A stretch of DNA of 64,000 bases, taken from Prinia subflava (taxonomy: Eukaryota; Chordata; Aves; Passeriformes; Cisticolidae). Shown here one piece after another: positions 14,638 to 26,920 of this stretch. The notes beneath the pieces were generated by a model. The model saw nothing but the letters and a program-made list of their open reading frames with translations, had not been told where the DNA came from and did not search any database. Location of the stretch: assembly GCF_021018805.1 (NCBI RefSeq), contig NC_086256.1, positions 9,552,032 through 9,616,031 on the forward strand, written 5' to 3'. Each line of letters begins with the position of its first letter. The stretch's first letter is position 1. The position numbers and the translations under genes were made by a program.

Positions 14638-17600
14638 GTTCCCACACCATACCTCTCATTTTTTTTAATGATATCTGTTAAAATGTTGAGCCTTGATTAT
14701 CGTCATCTTAGTGGGTCCTGGTCCTTGATTAAAACTCAGAGGCATTACTGGAATACAAGTAAGAAAATGTGGCTTCAAACTGTCTGAGAGAGGAGTGAAA
14801 TGCAAGTTGTCTGAAAGTGGAGGAAATGTTTTTAAAAGAAAACTTCTTAGGCTCTGCATAAAGATTTTTCTGGAGCAACATGTAAGGTTAGTAGGGCTGA
14901 AAACATTTAGTACTTGGACTCTCAAACATCTCTAACTCCCCTGTTTTTGAAAAGGCAATTTAAATGGCACATAAAACATTGTCAAGAGCACCGCTACAGT
15001 GCAGAGTTGAACATTTCAGGAGTTCTAAACTAATGGCTCTGTGGTTAAACATCATAGAGCTGCCCAGCATGTGAGCTCTGAGCACACAGGGTGGGGGTGA
15101 GGAGGTCTGTGAGGATAAACAAGATTATCTGAAGATGCTTTGCAAATATAAACAGATTGTACATGCATTCTTATTTTGCTTGTTTTTTATGTCTGTGTGC
15201 TTGACTGTGTAGCATAACTCTTCCTACATAAGTTGTTAAAAATTGTGTGTTTTTTCAGATCTGTAAAAGACCAAACTTGAAAAGACTAAAATTCCTTTAG
15301 GTAGAAGTGTTTTGTCAACCTTTTTCTGTGGGACTCAGTGCTAAGATCTCCCACTCAAAGCACCACTTGGGCTGCCATGGACAGCACTAGTGACATGTTT
15401 CCTGTGAACTGCCTCAGATAGGACATGAACCCTACCTGACCTGTGTCAGTCATTTGTTAAAAGCAGGGGAGTGCCAAGACAGGAATTTTAGGTTCTCCAG
15501 GTTCTGGAGGAGGGAAGTACATTTTAGGAAGCACCAGACCCTCTTGGCTTTCATTTCTACTTGAATGATTGCACCCTATTGCTGTCAACATTACCTTGGC
15601 TCATCCATATTTCTTTTCCTATGCTGGCTTCCTGCTGCCACCAGCCTCCATGCTTGTTCTCTTTCCTTAATTTCCTTCCTCAAGAACCCTTGTTGAGAGC
15701 CTGGCTTTTCTTTGTCATATGTTGCTCTTTTCTTTCACTGCCAGTTCCGTCTTCTGTTCCGTTTCTGACTTCTTGTCTTCTTCTGGTTCATTTATCTGCC
15801 TATAGTCATCTGTTCTCTTCTGATTCCTATCCTATCTATTGTCCTTATATAGAGAGTCACAGTTTCCAGTAGTTTTCAGGGGCTGCTTTCTCTCCTTTCC
15901 AGCCTGTCTTGCAGAATCCTTGTTTGTATGCTTTTTCTTTCCCCTCACCCCTGTGAGTTTATGACTTTTATTTCCTTGTAAAAAACAGACTGCAAAAAGA
16001 CAACAGAATAAACTCTCCCCTGAAACAGTCATTGCAGCATGGCTGTGGAGCCTCGGGCTTGTGTGCTTTGCTTGTACCACCTGATGGTACAGAAAACCTT
16101 ACATGGCACCTGCTATTTGATCAGTCCTAGGACCTGAGGAATTGGAACAATCTGTCCTTGAGAATAAAATATGCAGAAACTTTTGCAGCAAAAATAGAAG
16201 GCTAGAGAAGAATATAGCATATGAACCTGCAGTTTTTCAAAGATTGATTAGAGCTTTTCAAGGGAGGGGATACCAGACCATTTCCACTTGTGCTAAACAC
16301 TTCTTTTCCTTAGTCTTAGAATCAACTGAATGGTTTTTGCTGAAGTTTTTCAAATGTTCCTCTCAAGACAGGCACCTGGCATTGGAAATTTCATCCTAGA
16401 CAGTTAAAACTTGGTGAAGCTTATAAGCACCTGAAGACAAGATATTAAGCATGGAGTATGTTAGGCAGTTTTTCATAGTAGGTGGCACTATTAGCTCCTT
16501 CTTTAAATTGTGACACATACAGGTTTTTATGTACTTGAACTCTACTGTTCAAGGATTTGTATTAGAAAGTGAATCCCATGACAAGCCACTAGATTTATTT
16601 TTTCACTGTTTCTACAAAGCAATTCATTTTTTGAGAAGGATCAACAAGATTTTATTTCATGTGTCATGGAATCTGATACAAACTTGTTGCTTTTGGGGTA
16701 TTATTGAGCATTCAAGAACTGTGATATAAAGAATGGTTCTTAAATTAGCATGAATTGCAGTGTGTTAAGTGCTATAAATTCATTCTGATGGTTTCCTGCA
16801 ATGTTTGACTCAGCTGCAAATTACAGGGTCAAATTCATTTGGGTTTTTATTTAGGAGATCATATATTGATGATAATAATCTCACTGGCTTTTTAAATTGA
16901 GCAAGAGCAATGGCAATAAAAAAAAACACAACATGAAAATTCTAGTCAATTGTAGTAACCCAAATAAACACAGAGTGTCAGGAATTCAGATACCCAGAAT
17001 GGAGCTGTGTGCTTAAAGATGACCTGCAAGGGATTGAGTGGAAAACAGTGTCTGAACCTTTCTGTGTATAATGAAAGGCAGAAAAGATGGGGATGGTGAC
17101 TCTTTCCTGCTTATTTTTCTTGTCTTGAAAGCAGCAAGCATGTCATCACTGGTATTCTCTGTGTTTGCCAGAAGACCTCTTGGTGGTCTTGAAGGCTGCA
17201 TCGTGTGAAATTCTCTACATTTAATTGAAAGGGTGAGGAGACTGAATCTTTAACAAAAGTGTCTTTTTCTCAAGTGTCAATTAATTATGATTGATTAAAA
17301 AGCATCTTTAAAAATATGACTGAAAATTATTTCCTTTTGTCACTAAAGTTCTTAACATTCTCTTGTGATGTCATGATTTCTTTAGATAATTAAAGCCCTT
17401 AAAATTGATGGGGATCTAATTTGTAAGATAATTAATAAATCACAATAGCAATATCAAGTCCTTATCTATTGTGAGGAGACAAAACACATCCTGCCTTTCA
17501 TTTTTATACTTTAAATGATTTTGTTAAGTTACTGTCACTTTAACACTTTTCTTATACTTCCTTGCAGGAATTTTGTGAGCTAGTTATGTGTCTGTTCTTC

Positions 17601-19113
17601 CCTTTCTTTTTTCCTTGCTAAGTGATGCCAGTGGGATTTGAAACAACACTCTTGTACCTCTGGATAATTGATTTTAGTATATTTGTTTTGTCTTTTTTAA
17701 ATTACTGAAGTAATGTTATTTATTGCCAGTGTACAAGGAGAAACCTGACCTGGTATCTGCTACAAAAAAATCCCACAGTGCACTCTCATCATTTCACTGT
17801 TTGTTTCTTACCTATCCACACAAGCAAGAGCAGCTGGATTGGTGTCAGTCATATACTTGATCCTGCTCTCATCAAGCTGGTTTTTTCCCTTTTTCCTGTT
17901 GCATAGAGTTCTGCTGTAGCAGTGTAATATGTTACTGTAAGAACAGCCAGGAGGGCAGGCAGCACCTGAACTTCTAGAGAAGTGTTGGTGCCTCGATGGA
18001 GGAACGTCAGTCACTGTTGTATTTTCAGCCTGTCAGGAGACCCCAGTTAGGTGGCAGAAGTGAGGTTTCATTTGCCCCTGATCTCAAACTTCACTGCCCC
18101 CCACAGAATGAAAATAGGCACTGCTTTACTTACTCTGAGTTTTTACAGCAAGTAAGCTTTATTGTAATTGTAGTTAATTGGTCATGATGTTAGATGTTCA
18201 GGCCTGATTTGGTATTTCTTTGCTGTGTAATGAATTTCTGAGAAGGATTGGGGGGTTTTCTGAAGAGGGTATGCTTGATCACTTGGATCAAAGATTGCAC
18301 AGGAGAACAATCAACAGCTGCATAGATTTGACCATAGTTTTAACTGTAGTTACTACTGTGGTAACTCTGAAAGAAGAGGTATGAGTAAAACACGGGATGG
18401 GCCTGAACCGGGAAAAATAAAGTTAAAAATAGTTTGTCTGAAAAAGATGTTAGAAAATTAGCTACTTCTAGGGTATGTTGTTACACCAGTGTGGTTAAAG
18501 GCACAGAACTTAGGAGATCAAATATGTTCCAGTTTGGCCCAAAATAGTAGTCTTTACTGGGAGAAAGGAAGATTTTTGTTAAAATTGTACTGTGGCTTAC
18601 TTTCACAGCCTGTGTCTGTAAAGGTCAGTATATGGCTGCCACCAGAGTGGTGGTTTAACTACAGAGTGAAAATTAAAATGAGCTGCCACCACTGTATTCA
18701 GATGTTGTGGAAAACTGTTAAAAAATAAATGCTTTACATTTCAGTAGTCCAAAATCCTTGCTGATGCTGAGTCACTGATTGCAGGAGATATGGACTGCCT
18801 CAATAATACATGTGAGTGTTAGGTAGGTCTCTTGGTGGACAGTTTTATAAAAAAAATATTTAAACCAAGTTAACCCACCCAGAAACATCCAAGGTAGAAA
18901 TCTTAGTATCTATACTTTTATGTGTTTGTGATTTACATATTGATATTTGTATAAAATAGAGGAGTTGCAAAATATTTGTCTTGACTGAAATCATAATCCT
19001 CTCCAGACCCCTTAATTCTAAATGGAGTGACATTATAAGAAGAAACAGTTGGATTTGAAGAACTCACTGCTTACCTTGAGTTTGTTGTTTTAATTCAGGT
19101 AGCAGGGATTTTG

Positions 19114-19118
<5 letters not shown>

Positions 19119-19146
<28 letters not shown>
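19119..19146 (+). repeat. A28 homopolymer
   Basis: An uninterrupted run of 28 A lies about 290 bp upstream of the next exon. The sequence to its left does not resemble a known retroposon or mRNA 3' end, so I treat it as a simple repeat rather than the tail of a processed copy. It will be length-polymorphic and error-prone in sequencing. Confidence 0.9.
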
Positions 19147-19148
<2 letters not shown>

Positions 19149-19422
19149 ACAGCTCAAAATCGAGTGTTGCATGTCAGCACCTGTAGTTGGCATCTTCATA
19201 AAAAGGGTGCAAAAACCTTTCAGGATCAGTGTTTTGCTGTTTTGAATGCCGTGATATATTTCAGCTACCCCAACTGAAAAGAAGTTGAAAAAGTGATCAA
19301 CAATATTTATTAAATTCATGGATTTGCTGGGATAGTCAGATTTCATATTTTGGGGGTGGTTGGTGGTCCCATTTGTCTTTCCAACCTGCATTAAAATGGG
19401 GTTATATAATTATTGTGTTTGA

Positions 19423-19548
<126 letters not shown>

Positions 19549-21897
19549 TAAGCTCATGGGTCCTTGAGAAGAAGAAACTGAACTTGGGATGAGATAAAAT
19601 AGTTGTGTAGTAGGAGAGATGGCTAGAGACAAAGTAGGATGAGAAGGGAAGAGGAAAAGCTACTTTTGCAATATTCAGGGAGCAGTATTTTATTATTTGT
19701 TACATCATTGGAACCAATTGATAGGCTTGTCTTACACCATTATTAGGAAAAAATCCAGGGAAAGAAAAGGAATGCATAAAAAGGTAACACTTCTTGAAAT
19801 GAAACCCATATTGCAATAGGTCAGATACAGTTTAGATTCAGAGATTGTGAAGCATTAGGCCTATGTCCATAAATTAAATGCTAGTCTCATTGGTTGAGTC
19901 CATCTTGCATGGATTTGCAGAGTATCCATGAGAGGATATGAAAGGCTCTCAGGATTTCATGACCTTCTTACGCATTTAAGGCACAAAATATCAACTGTCT
20001 TTCCAGGCCCCAAAAGATTCATTAGAGAAACCATGCTATATCCACCATTAAACTTCACTGAGGACTTGGGTGAATTTATCAAATACTCCAGACAAGCTGA
20101 GCTTCCTGCACAATGTAATTCATATCCATTAGTAGGAGAAGCAAAGATGACTTTGTCTTTATGCTCTCCAGTACAGTGATTTTAGTTTTCTCAGGCACAC
20201 GTTGTCTGACGTGTTCTTTGCAAAGCTGTGTTGGCTCCTTGAGAGGCCAACCTTTGTAGTCTGTCCCAGGCTGACAATCCGACTTTCACCTCTGTGAGAT
20301 GAGACACCTGTGGAACAGCCATTTGAGAGCTGGGAATTCATCCATGTGGACCTTTTAAGTCAAGGATGTGGACATCTGGGGTCTGCTCTCAGATAAATCT
20401 CTGCTGTGAAAATGCCTCTGGTGTGTGCTGTAGGCCACAGCTCAGTGTAATGTTTCCTTGAACATCCCACTACCAGATGTGAGAGAGATACTCTGTGCCC
20501 ATGGAAAGATGACACCTCCTCTGCCCGAGTTTAAGGATTATTCTAGAAGGAAGGTGATCAAGAGTGGGCCCTGTTAACTGTTACAATGGAAGGAGCCTGT
20601 CCCAGCGTGTTTCTGCTGGGTCTCTCCTGGGCTTATCTTGGGCATGGCAGGGACCAAGCTGCAGGCAAGCCTTCTGTACATACACAGCAGCTGATTTGCA
20701 TAGAGTAGGAAATTCACCACTGATGTATTCTGTGGGTTTGTGCACATGAAGACTAATAGATCTATTTTGGGCTAGGGGAGGAATGTTTTATCTGCTGTTA
20801 ATGACAAGCTTGTCTTTATGGCTTCCTCCTGGCACTAGAGGGTGGCTGTGGTATAATGACTTAGAAATTGCTGTAACATATGTGATCTCAGTTGACCTCT
20901 GATTTTACAGGTTCATCTAACCAGAGGATTCTCATTCCTATAGCTAAATTAATCAGGCTTTATCCTGCAGGCTAAACTTTGCCCTCAGTAGCACCTGTTC
21001 AATTACATTGTCTTCAGCAGATCTTGAGCATAACTGTTTGGGATTTGGTAAATGGACTGTTGATGATATACAGATGGGATAAAAATCTGTCTCCCTGTCT
21101 TTCTTACACGCACAGCTATGAAAGCGAATGTAAAGTGTTAGCCACCCTCCAAGTAAAGCCCAAAGATGCTAGGATAATGTAGAAGAACAAAAAGAGATCT
21201 ACTAAGTGTTCAAAAGAATAAAAAGTAAAAAAGGTGCTTTGAAGCATCAAACAGAAGTATTGGAGCAGTACCCACCTGGGTGAGCCTCTGACATCTGAAA
21301 CTGCCAACTGTTGGTGTTGGTGTGCTCTCTCTCTGTCCTACAGCTGCCATCTTTGGGAAGCTCTGAGGGAAGCAAAATATATATGGAAATCATCAAGTAA
21401 TTTCATTTCAGGCAAATCCAGGGTAGCAAAAACTGTGGGAGCTGTAGGAAGACAGTGTTGGCAGCTAATGTGTTTTAACCACTGAGTTGTCTAGACCTGC
21501 TCAACCCTTGATTTTCTCATGTGAGAAACAAAAGCGACGCTTGAAGCAACCTTTGAAGTTTTTTTTTAATACATCATAGTAAAGAAAGAGAAAAAAAAAA
21601 AAGCAAGCCCAATCTCATTTCAGGATCACTTGACATGACTGACTTTCAGCTGCCATGTTGGCTGTTTCTTGATCTCTGGACTTTGTTTTGATGAAATAAC
21701 AGACTTTGTGGCAAGATGGTGGGAGAATTTCCAGCACACTCATTTGTTCCTCATATTGTAAAATACAATAGACATCTTGAGGGTGTTGCTTTTGTTTGTT
21801 TTGCTTTTAATGGTCCCTTTGAAGGGCTATAGTGGTCTCGTTACATGAACTGTAGAACTCCTCCAGTGCTTGTTTTGTTCTTCAGATCCTTTTTCTA

Positions 21898-21985
21898 TTT
21901 TCTTTTTCCTCTCTTTTTTTAAGGAGGGGAGTGGAAGGAGGGACAGGGAGAGAGTGGTGAAAGGAATGGGAAGAGGGAAGATGAG
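21898..21985. repeat. Polypyrimidine tract abutting a purine-rich tract
   Basis: A pure pyrimidine run of 23 bases (21898-21920) switches directly to a purine-rich run of 65 bases (21921-21985) with only six interruptions. Such strand-asymmetric blocks can fold back or form triplex structure. It is intronic and may be no more than low-complexity drift. Confidence 0.75.
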
Positions 21986-24900
21986 CTTTCCTTTAAAGCT
22001 AGGAATCTTGTTACTGGTAAAAATCTAGACCCCATACAGAAATGGTTCAAAGGCCCTTTGGCTTCCCCTGCTCACAGGAGGGAAGTTGTGTTGACAAAAC
22101 ATGCAAAACTGTAGAACGCTAATTTAAATCCTTGAAGAAAAACCTTTTTCCTGACCTTTGCCTTCTTCCTATCATTGGATTTCATGCTATTCACTTTCCT
22201 GCCATAAAAGAGCAGCTGGTGAGGAGGGACAGGGGAAAACACACATTCTCCTGAGTACCTTTTGAGTATTAAATATTTATTTGCTCTTGACTCGGTGTTT
22301 TGTAGTTATCGAAGTGTAACAGAATGAAACATTTTAGTGGAATTTCTAAGCTCATGGTGTAACCTGTTATTCCTTTTCTCAGTTTGGTTAGGATTTCTTT
22401 TCCAGATATGTTGTTTTGATTTGTGTTGTGGTTTTGTAAGTCGTGGATAGCCATTTTGGGTTTGGGATTGCATCTGCTTGTTACACCATGGAAAGGAGTC
22501 TGGATTTTGCTCCTTTTCTTGCCAGAGCAAGTCTGGCAAAGCTTTTAATTCGGCGGGTAAAATTATCTTTTATATTGCCTGTGCTGTTAATCACCCTGAT
22601 GACAAGTCCCACAGGTAGCATCCTCCCTCAGTAAACAAGTGGAAAACAGTATCAAATACATCTATTCAGGCACGTTTTGGAGTGCAACAGGCTGAGCCAA
22701 AAGACAAATTTATTTGTGGTGCCTAGAGAGACTAATGCTGCTGGGGAAAGCATTTTCAAGGAAATGGTTCCCTGTTTGGGTAATGAGAGCTTATAAAAAG
22801 CCATGAACAGCCTGTGCATGTCATTCACTTTGGCAAATAGCTGCAAGATGAGATACTAGAATGAAAAAAATACAGTTTGGGGACGTTTCAGAGCCCTTTG
22901 AAGAGAAAAAAAATAAAGTTAGGTGCTCATCCCTGGAGCCTGGTTTGGCCAGTGACATCTCTCTGACTTGAGTCTTGACAGGATGAAGGAGTGAGGAAAT
23001 GATGAGAATTCCATAGCTGCTGCCTCTGCTTTGGGAGGGGGCAAAAGTATTTGTTTTCAAAGCATGATTACAATGAACAGGGAGCTTTTTGCTCCACCTC
23101 TGATATTTATGGTCATGCAAAGTGAAACAGTAAAAGACACCTGTTGGAGCAGGTCTAAATTTGGAGCATTTCCTTTTAAGATCTTGTGGGCTGTGTAGGG
23201 GTGAGTTCAGCCTTCGTGGGTGTTCTGTCTGCACAGATGCAGGTGCAGGGCTTCTCCTAGAGAATGTGTTAATAAATCACCATGACAATTCCAGCTACTT
23301 ATTACCTCATGTGCTTAAGACAGAAAGAATACCTCATCTATAAATATATATATAGTACTAACGTTAGTAATCTTGAAGTAACAATGCAAATCTGTTTTTA
23401 AGTTAATTTCATAAAAGAACGGGGTAAGATTGGGGAGTTTTTTCTTCCTTTTCTCCTTGTATCATGAGAGTAAAAATGAATGTTTTAGTATCATTTCAAA
23501 AGTCAGCATTGCCAAGTGGGTAGGTAATGGGAGCTCAGAAACAGCTCTGATACACTTGGTTTCCTTTCTGTTGCCTTGGGATATTGTCCTTTCTTTTATT
23601 TTTTTTTCCTTCTGATACTTTATTTTAAGTAAGTGGATCATATATAAACACACTGTAACTTCCTTAATATTTCTGCTCTATAACTCTGTTCTTGGGGAAT
23701 TGGCATCTCTGAAATACCTTGCTGCTCCTATGGTGGTTCTTTTTTTCTTTTAAAATCTATTTCCTTTAGAAAAGCTGGGAATAACACTGGTATAGGCAGA
23801 TGCTCTACAGTGTGAAGCATCCTAATCTTAGATCCTGGGCAGATGTCCTGTACCAGATCCAGCTGTGCTGGTGAAGGGATCTACAACTTTGAGCTTATGC
23901 CCAGCTAGACATAAAACTGAGTACTCCATAAGCCATATGTATCAAAAATAGCTTCATGACTACTGATAGATTAAACAACAGGAATTTGATAACTTGATTC
24001 TGTTTCCTTTGTGCATTTGGAAGATGTCCCCACAAGCTGTGCCACTGGCAGGGAAGTGGGGGTTGCACTAATGCAACTCAATAGGAAAATCCTAAGGAGC
24101 AGTTCGGGACAGACCAGGGAGCAAAAACTCTTTGCTGCTCTCAGCTGTGTACAGAATGAATACACGTCCTAGCTTTGGTGGTGGTCTTTTTTTTGAAAAA
24201 TCAGGAGTTTTCACTATTACCAAATTTTCTGACTAAGTTTCCTTTGCATTCAAGTGGTATTTTGAGAAATACCATAGAAAGTTGTTGGATATAATTTCTT
24301 TTCTCTAAAATACGACCTCTATAGAGAGATGTCTTTTCTGTTGATCCAAGTCTGCTCTTTCAATTAGTCCAGGTCTGCTCTTCTCACAAATAAAAATAAA
24401 ATTTTCTGACTAGCATCCAGGAAATAAATGAGATTCTTTCTGGCTCCTCTATCAAAAAATAGAAATTGTATGTGTTGATTTAGGTAATAATCCTTTTACA
24501 GATGCACAAGCCAGAAAAGAATCTGGTTCCCCTTCCCAGAATTGAATTGGTTTCACAGTACTAATAGGAATTTAGAAAGCTGTAAAAAGTTATTTTAGCC
24601 AGTAAAGCAAGCGGATCTGACTGATTCAAAACAGGGGAACTAAGTCTATTGAATAAAAGGGTGTGACTTTTACACACTAACTTTTCAAACTATAACCACA
24701 CTTTAAAAATGTTGACATAGCTTTAATCATATTTCTTTAGAAAAGAGGAGTTTGCTGAACGTTTCAGAAAAAGATATCGACCCAAGAGTTCTTGTTTGAG
24801 ACATGAGTTTGGAGTTGATGTTCTCAGGATGCCCTGAGTAGGTGCATGCCTACTGCGTGCCTGTTTAGCTTCTCAGCTCACTAAGAGTAGCTACTGTAGC

Positions 24901-25557
24901 TAAAAGGGATTCATTTTCTCAGAAAGCTTGCCCTTTTTATTATGCATTTAAACTTTGCTCAATTTTTTCTGCTTTTTCTGTAAATTTGTTGGAAATGAGG
25001 GTAGCCTTTAACTTCAGAAACAGACCATTTTTAAAATTATTTACTATTTCTAAAATCAATGTAGCCAAGTATAATGAAAACTCTTTAATTTGGTGTTTTT
25101 ATATGTTACACTTGTACAATAAACGTGAACATAGTGTAGAAGCAGTTAGTGAGACATTTTGAAGGGCATAGTGCTATTACTGATTCTAATACTGTTGCTT
25201 CCACAGGATTTTATTGTTTTGCTGCTGCCATGTTATTTTATTCATACATTGGCAGGGGGTTGAAAGGAAGGTACAGCATTTCCAGGTCCTGTTTATAAAA
25301 CAAAGGTCGTGCTGTGTCTTGACAGCTTGTACAGGTAAGAAGTCATGAATCTCATGAATCTCAGAATCTGGAATATTAGCAGGAGCTTCTATTGAATGTA
25401 GTTGTAGAAAGGCTTATTGTCAATGGCTTTCATTTTACTGCAATATTCTGGCCAGTGTTCTAGTACACGTCAGGCTAAAAGCAGAGAGAGCTTGAGGCTC
25501 AGCATTTGGTTTCTGATGGGCAGTAAATGTATGTTGCATGGATTGCCATTAGTCATT

Positions 25558-25574
25558 TGTCTGTCTGTCTGTCT
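25558..25574 (+). repeat. (CTGT)n tetranucleotide microsatellite
   Basis: About four tandem CTGT units lie inside the 24-kb intron. It is a short simple repeat with no sign of function. Confidence 0.8.
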
Positions 25575-26639
25575 GCTGTGGTCTCAGACCAGCACTTAGC
25601 CTGTGATTTGGTTTTACTTTTCAGAGGTTTCGAAGGAGGAAGGGATGACTGTATTGCTTGGACACCCTCGAGTCCATGTGACTTGGTAAATGCAGTACTC
25701 TGCATGAGTCATTCAGTCTGGACAACAGTGAAGTTGAAGCTCATTGTTACTCTAAGCCAGGTTCAGGTCTTCAAAAGTTGATAAATGGTCTGTTCATTTT
25801 AGAAAGACATCTTAATTCTTTAATACAGCTGCCACTGTGTACTTTTTAGCAAGGCTATGAATTACCTTATTTCACAGAGTTGATGAGGAAGCATAGCCAT
25901 AGTTCTTTTTGTGACATACTTACCCCAGTTGATCCTGATGTAACCTATATGGTCAGAAGTTCTCTGGATGCCTTGCTTAGGGCAGAGACACAGAACGATC
26001 AATCGCTTCCTTTCAACATACATTTTCAGCCATAATGTGTACTCAGTGTAGCTGCCTGTTGAAATGTTAGGGTTTCAGCTTGTGTCCAATGATCCCAGAG
26101 TGACCAGGAGGCGACAGAGGGGCACAGACTCCTCATTGTGCAGTTGGGATGGTACAGAGAGAAAAAAAGCCAAAGGTCAGAGGAGTTATCCCTGCTTGTG
26201 CGAGCGCTGTCAGGCTCTCCCCTACCACATGTCCGCCATGTGTTCCTCATCAGCGGGATGTGGAACTCCATGACGCAGAGCAGACTGGAATGCAGAGTTA
26301 GTTAACACCCGCCGTTGGGGAATTTATCAGCCAATGTGGAATATGGTGGGGGGAAGGAAACAGCCTAGTTTAAAGCAAAGTAAGGGTGAAATGAGGCATG
26401 TGACTGTTCCTCTGCAGTTAAAAGGTCTGATTCTGCTTGAGGATGAGGTCCTGGCTCACAAACCCAGCCAAAGTTTGTGGTTCCCTTACTGTTCTGTGTT
26501 ACTGATGCATTTTTAGTCTTTTAAATTGTCATACTTAGCAGGAGGTTTTTGCAGTGGCAGGAGGGAAATACCCCTGGGATATTTTCAGGGAACCATTCAT
26601 CTAGTTTATTCTAAGAAATCCAGATTTCAGAGAGCCTTT

Positions 26640-26920
26640 CCTTTATCCTGGTCACCGAGATCCCAAATCACTAACTTGCAAGGACACATAGAAGTGGCAG
26701 CCTCACCGTTAAAATTAACTACACTTGGTATCAGTTGAACTGCAGTTGCATAATATTTTTGTGCTGATTTATTGCACTTAGTTCGTGGCTCCTGTGAACT
26801 CTGACCCGGGTGATTTACTGTGATGTTTCGCACTGCGAAGAATATTGCGAAAGTCATAATGGAAGGAGTCACAATTTGCAATTAGCTGATTGAAGGTGTA
26901 TGTGGGCTCACATCCTTACT
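26640..26920. promoter_or_regulatory. Candidate conserved non-coding element (intronic)
   Basis: This stretch lacks the homopolymer runs typical of the surrounding intron and packs transcription-factor-like sites. A TTGCATAA octamer/C-EBP-like site is at 26746-26753. An inverted CpG-containing pair, TTCGCA then TGCGAA one base apart, is at 26827-26839. A third related TTGCGAAA is at 26845-26852 and a CAATTAG homeodomain-type core at 26879-26885. Intact CpGs are rare in the flanks. Calling it regulatory is inference from texture alone; a cross-species alignment would decide. Confidence 0.3.

Noticed and set aside
19119..19146. A28 run as the tail of a processed retrocopy
   Set aside because: The upstream sequence shows no coding remnant, polyadenylation signal or target-site duplication that I could identify.
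22821..23234. 137-codon minus-strand open frame
   Set aside because: No recognisable motif, and length within chance expectation for 64 kb on both strands.
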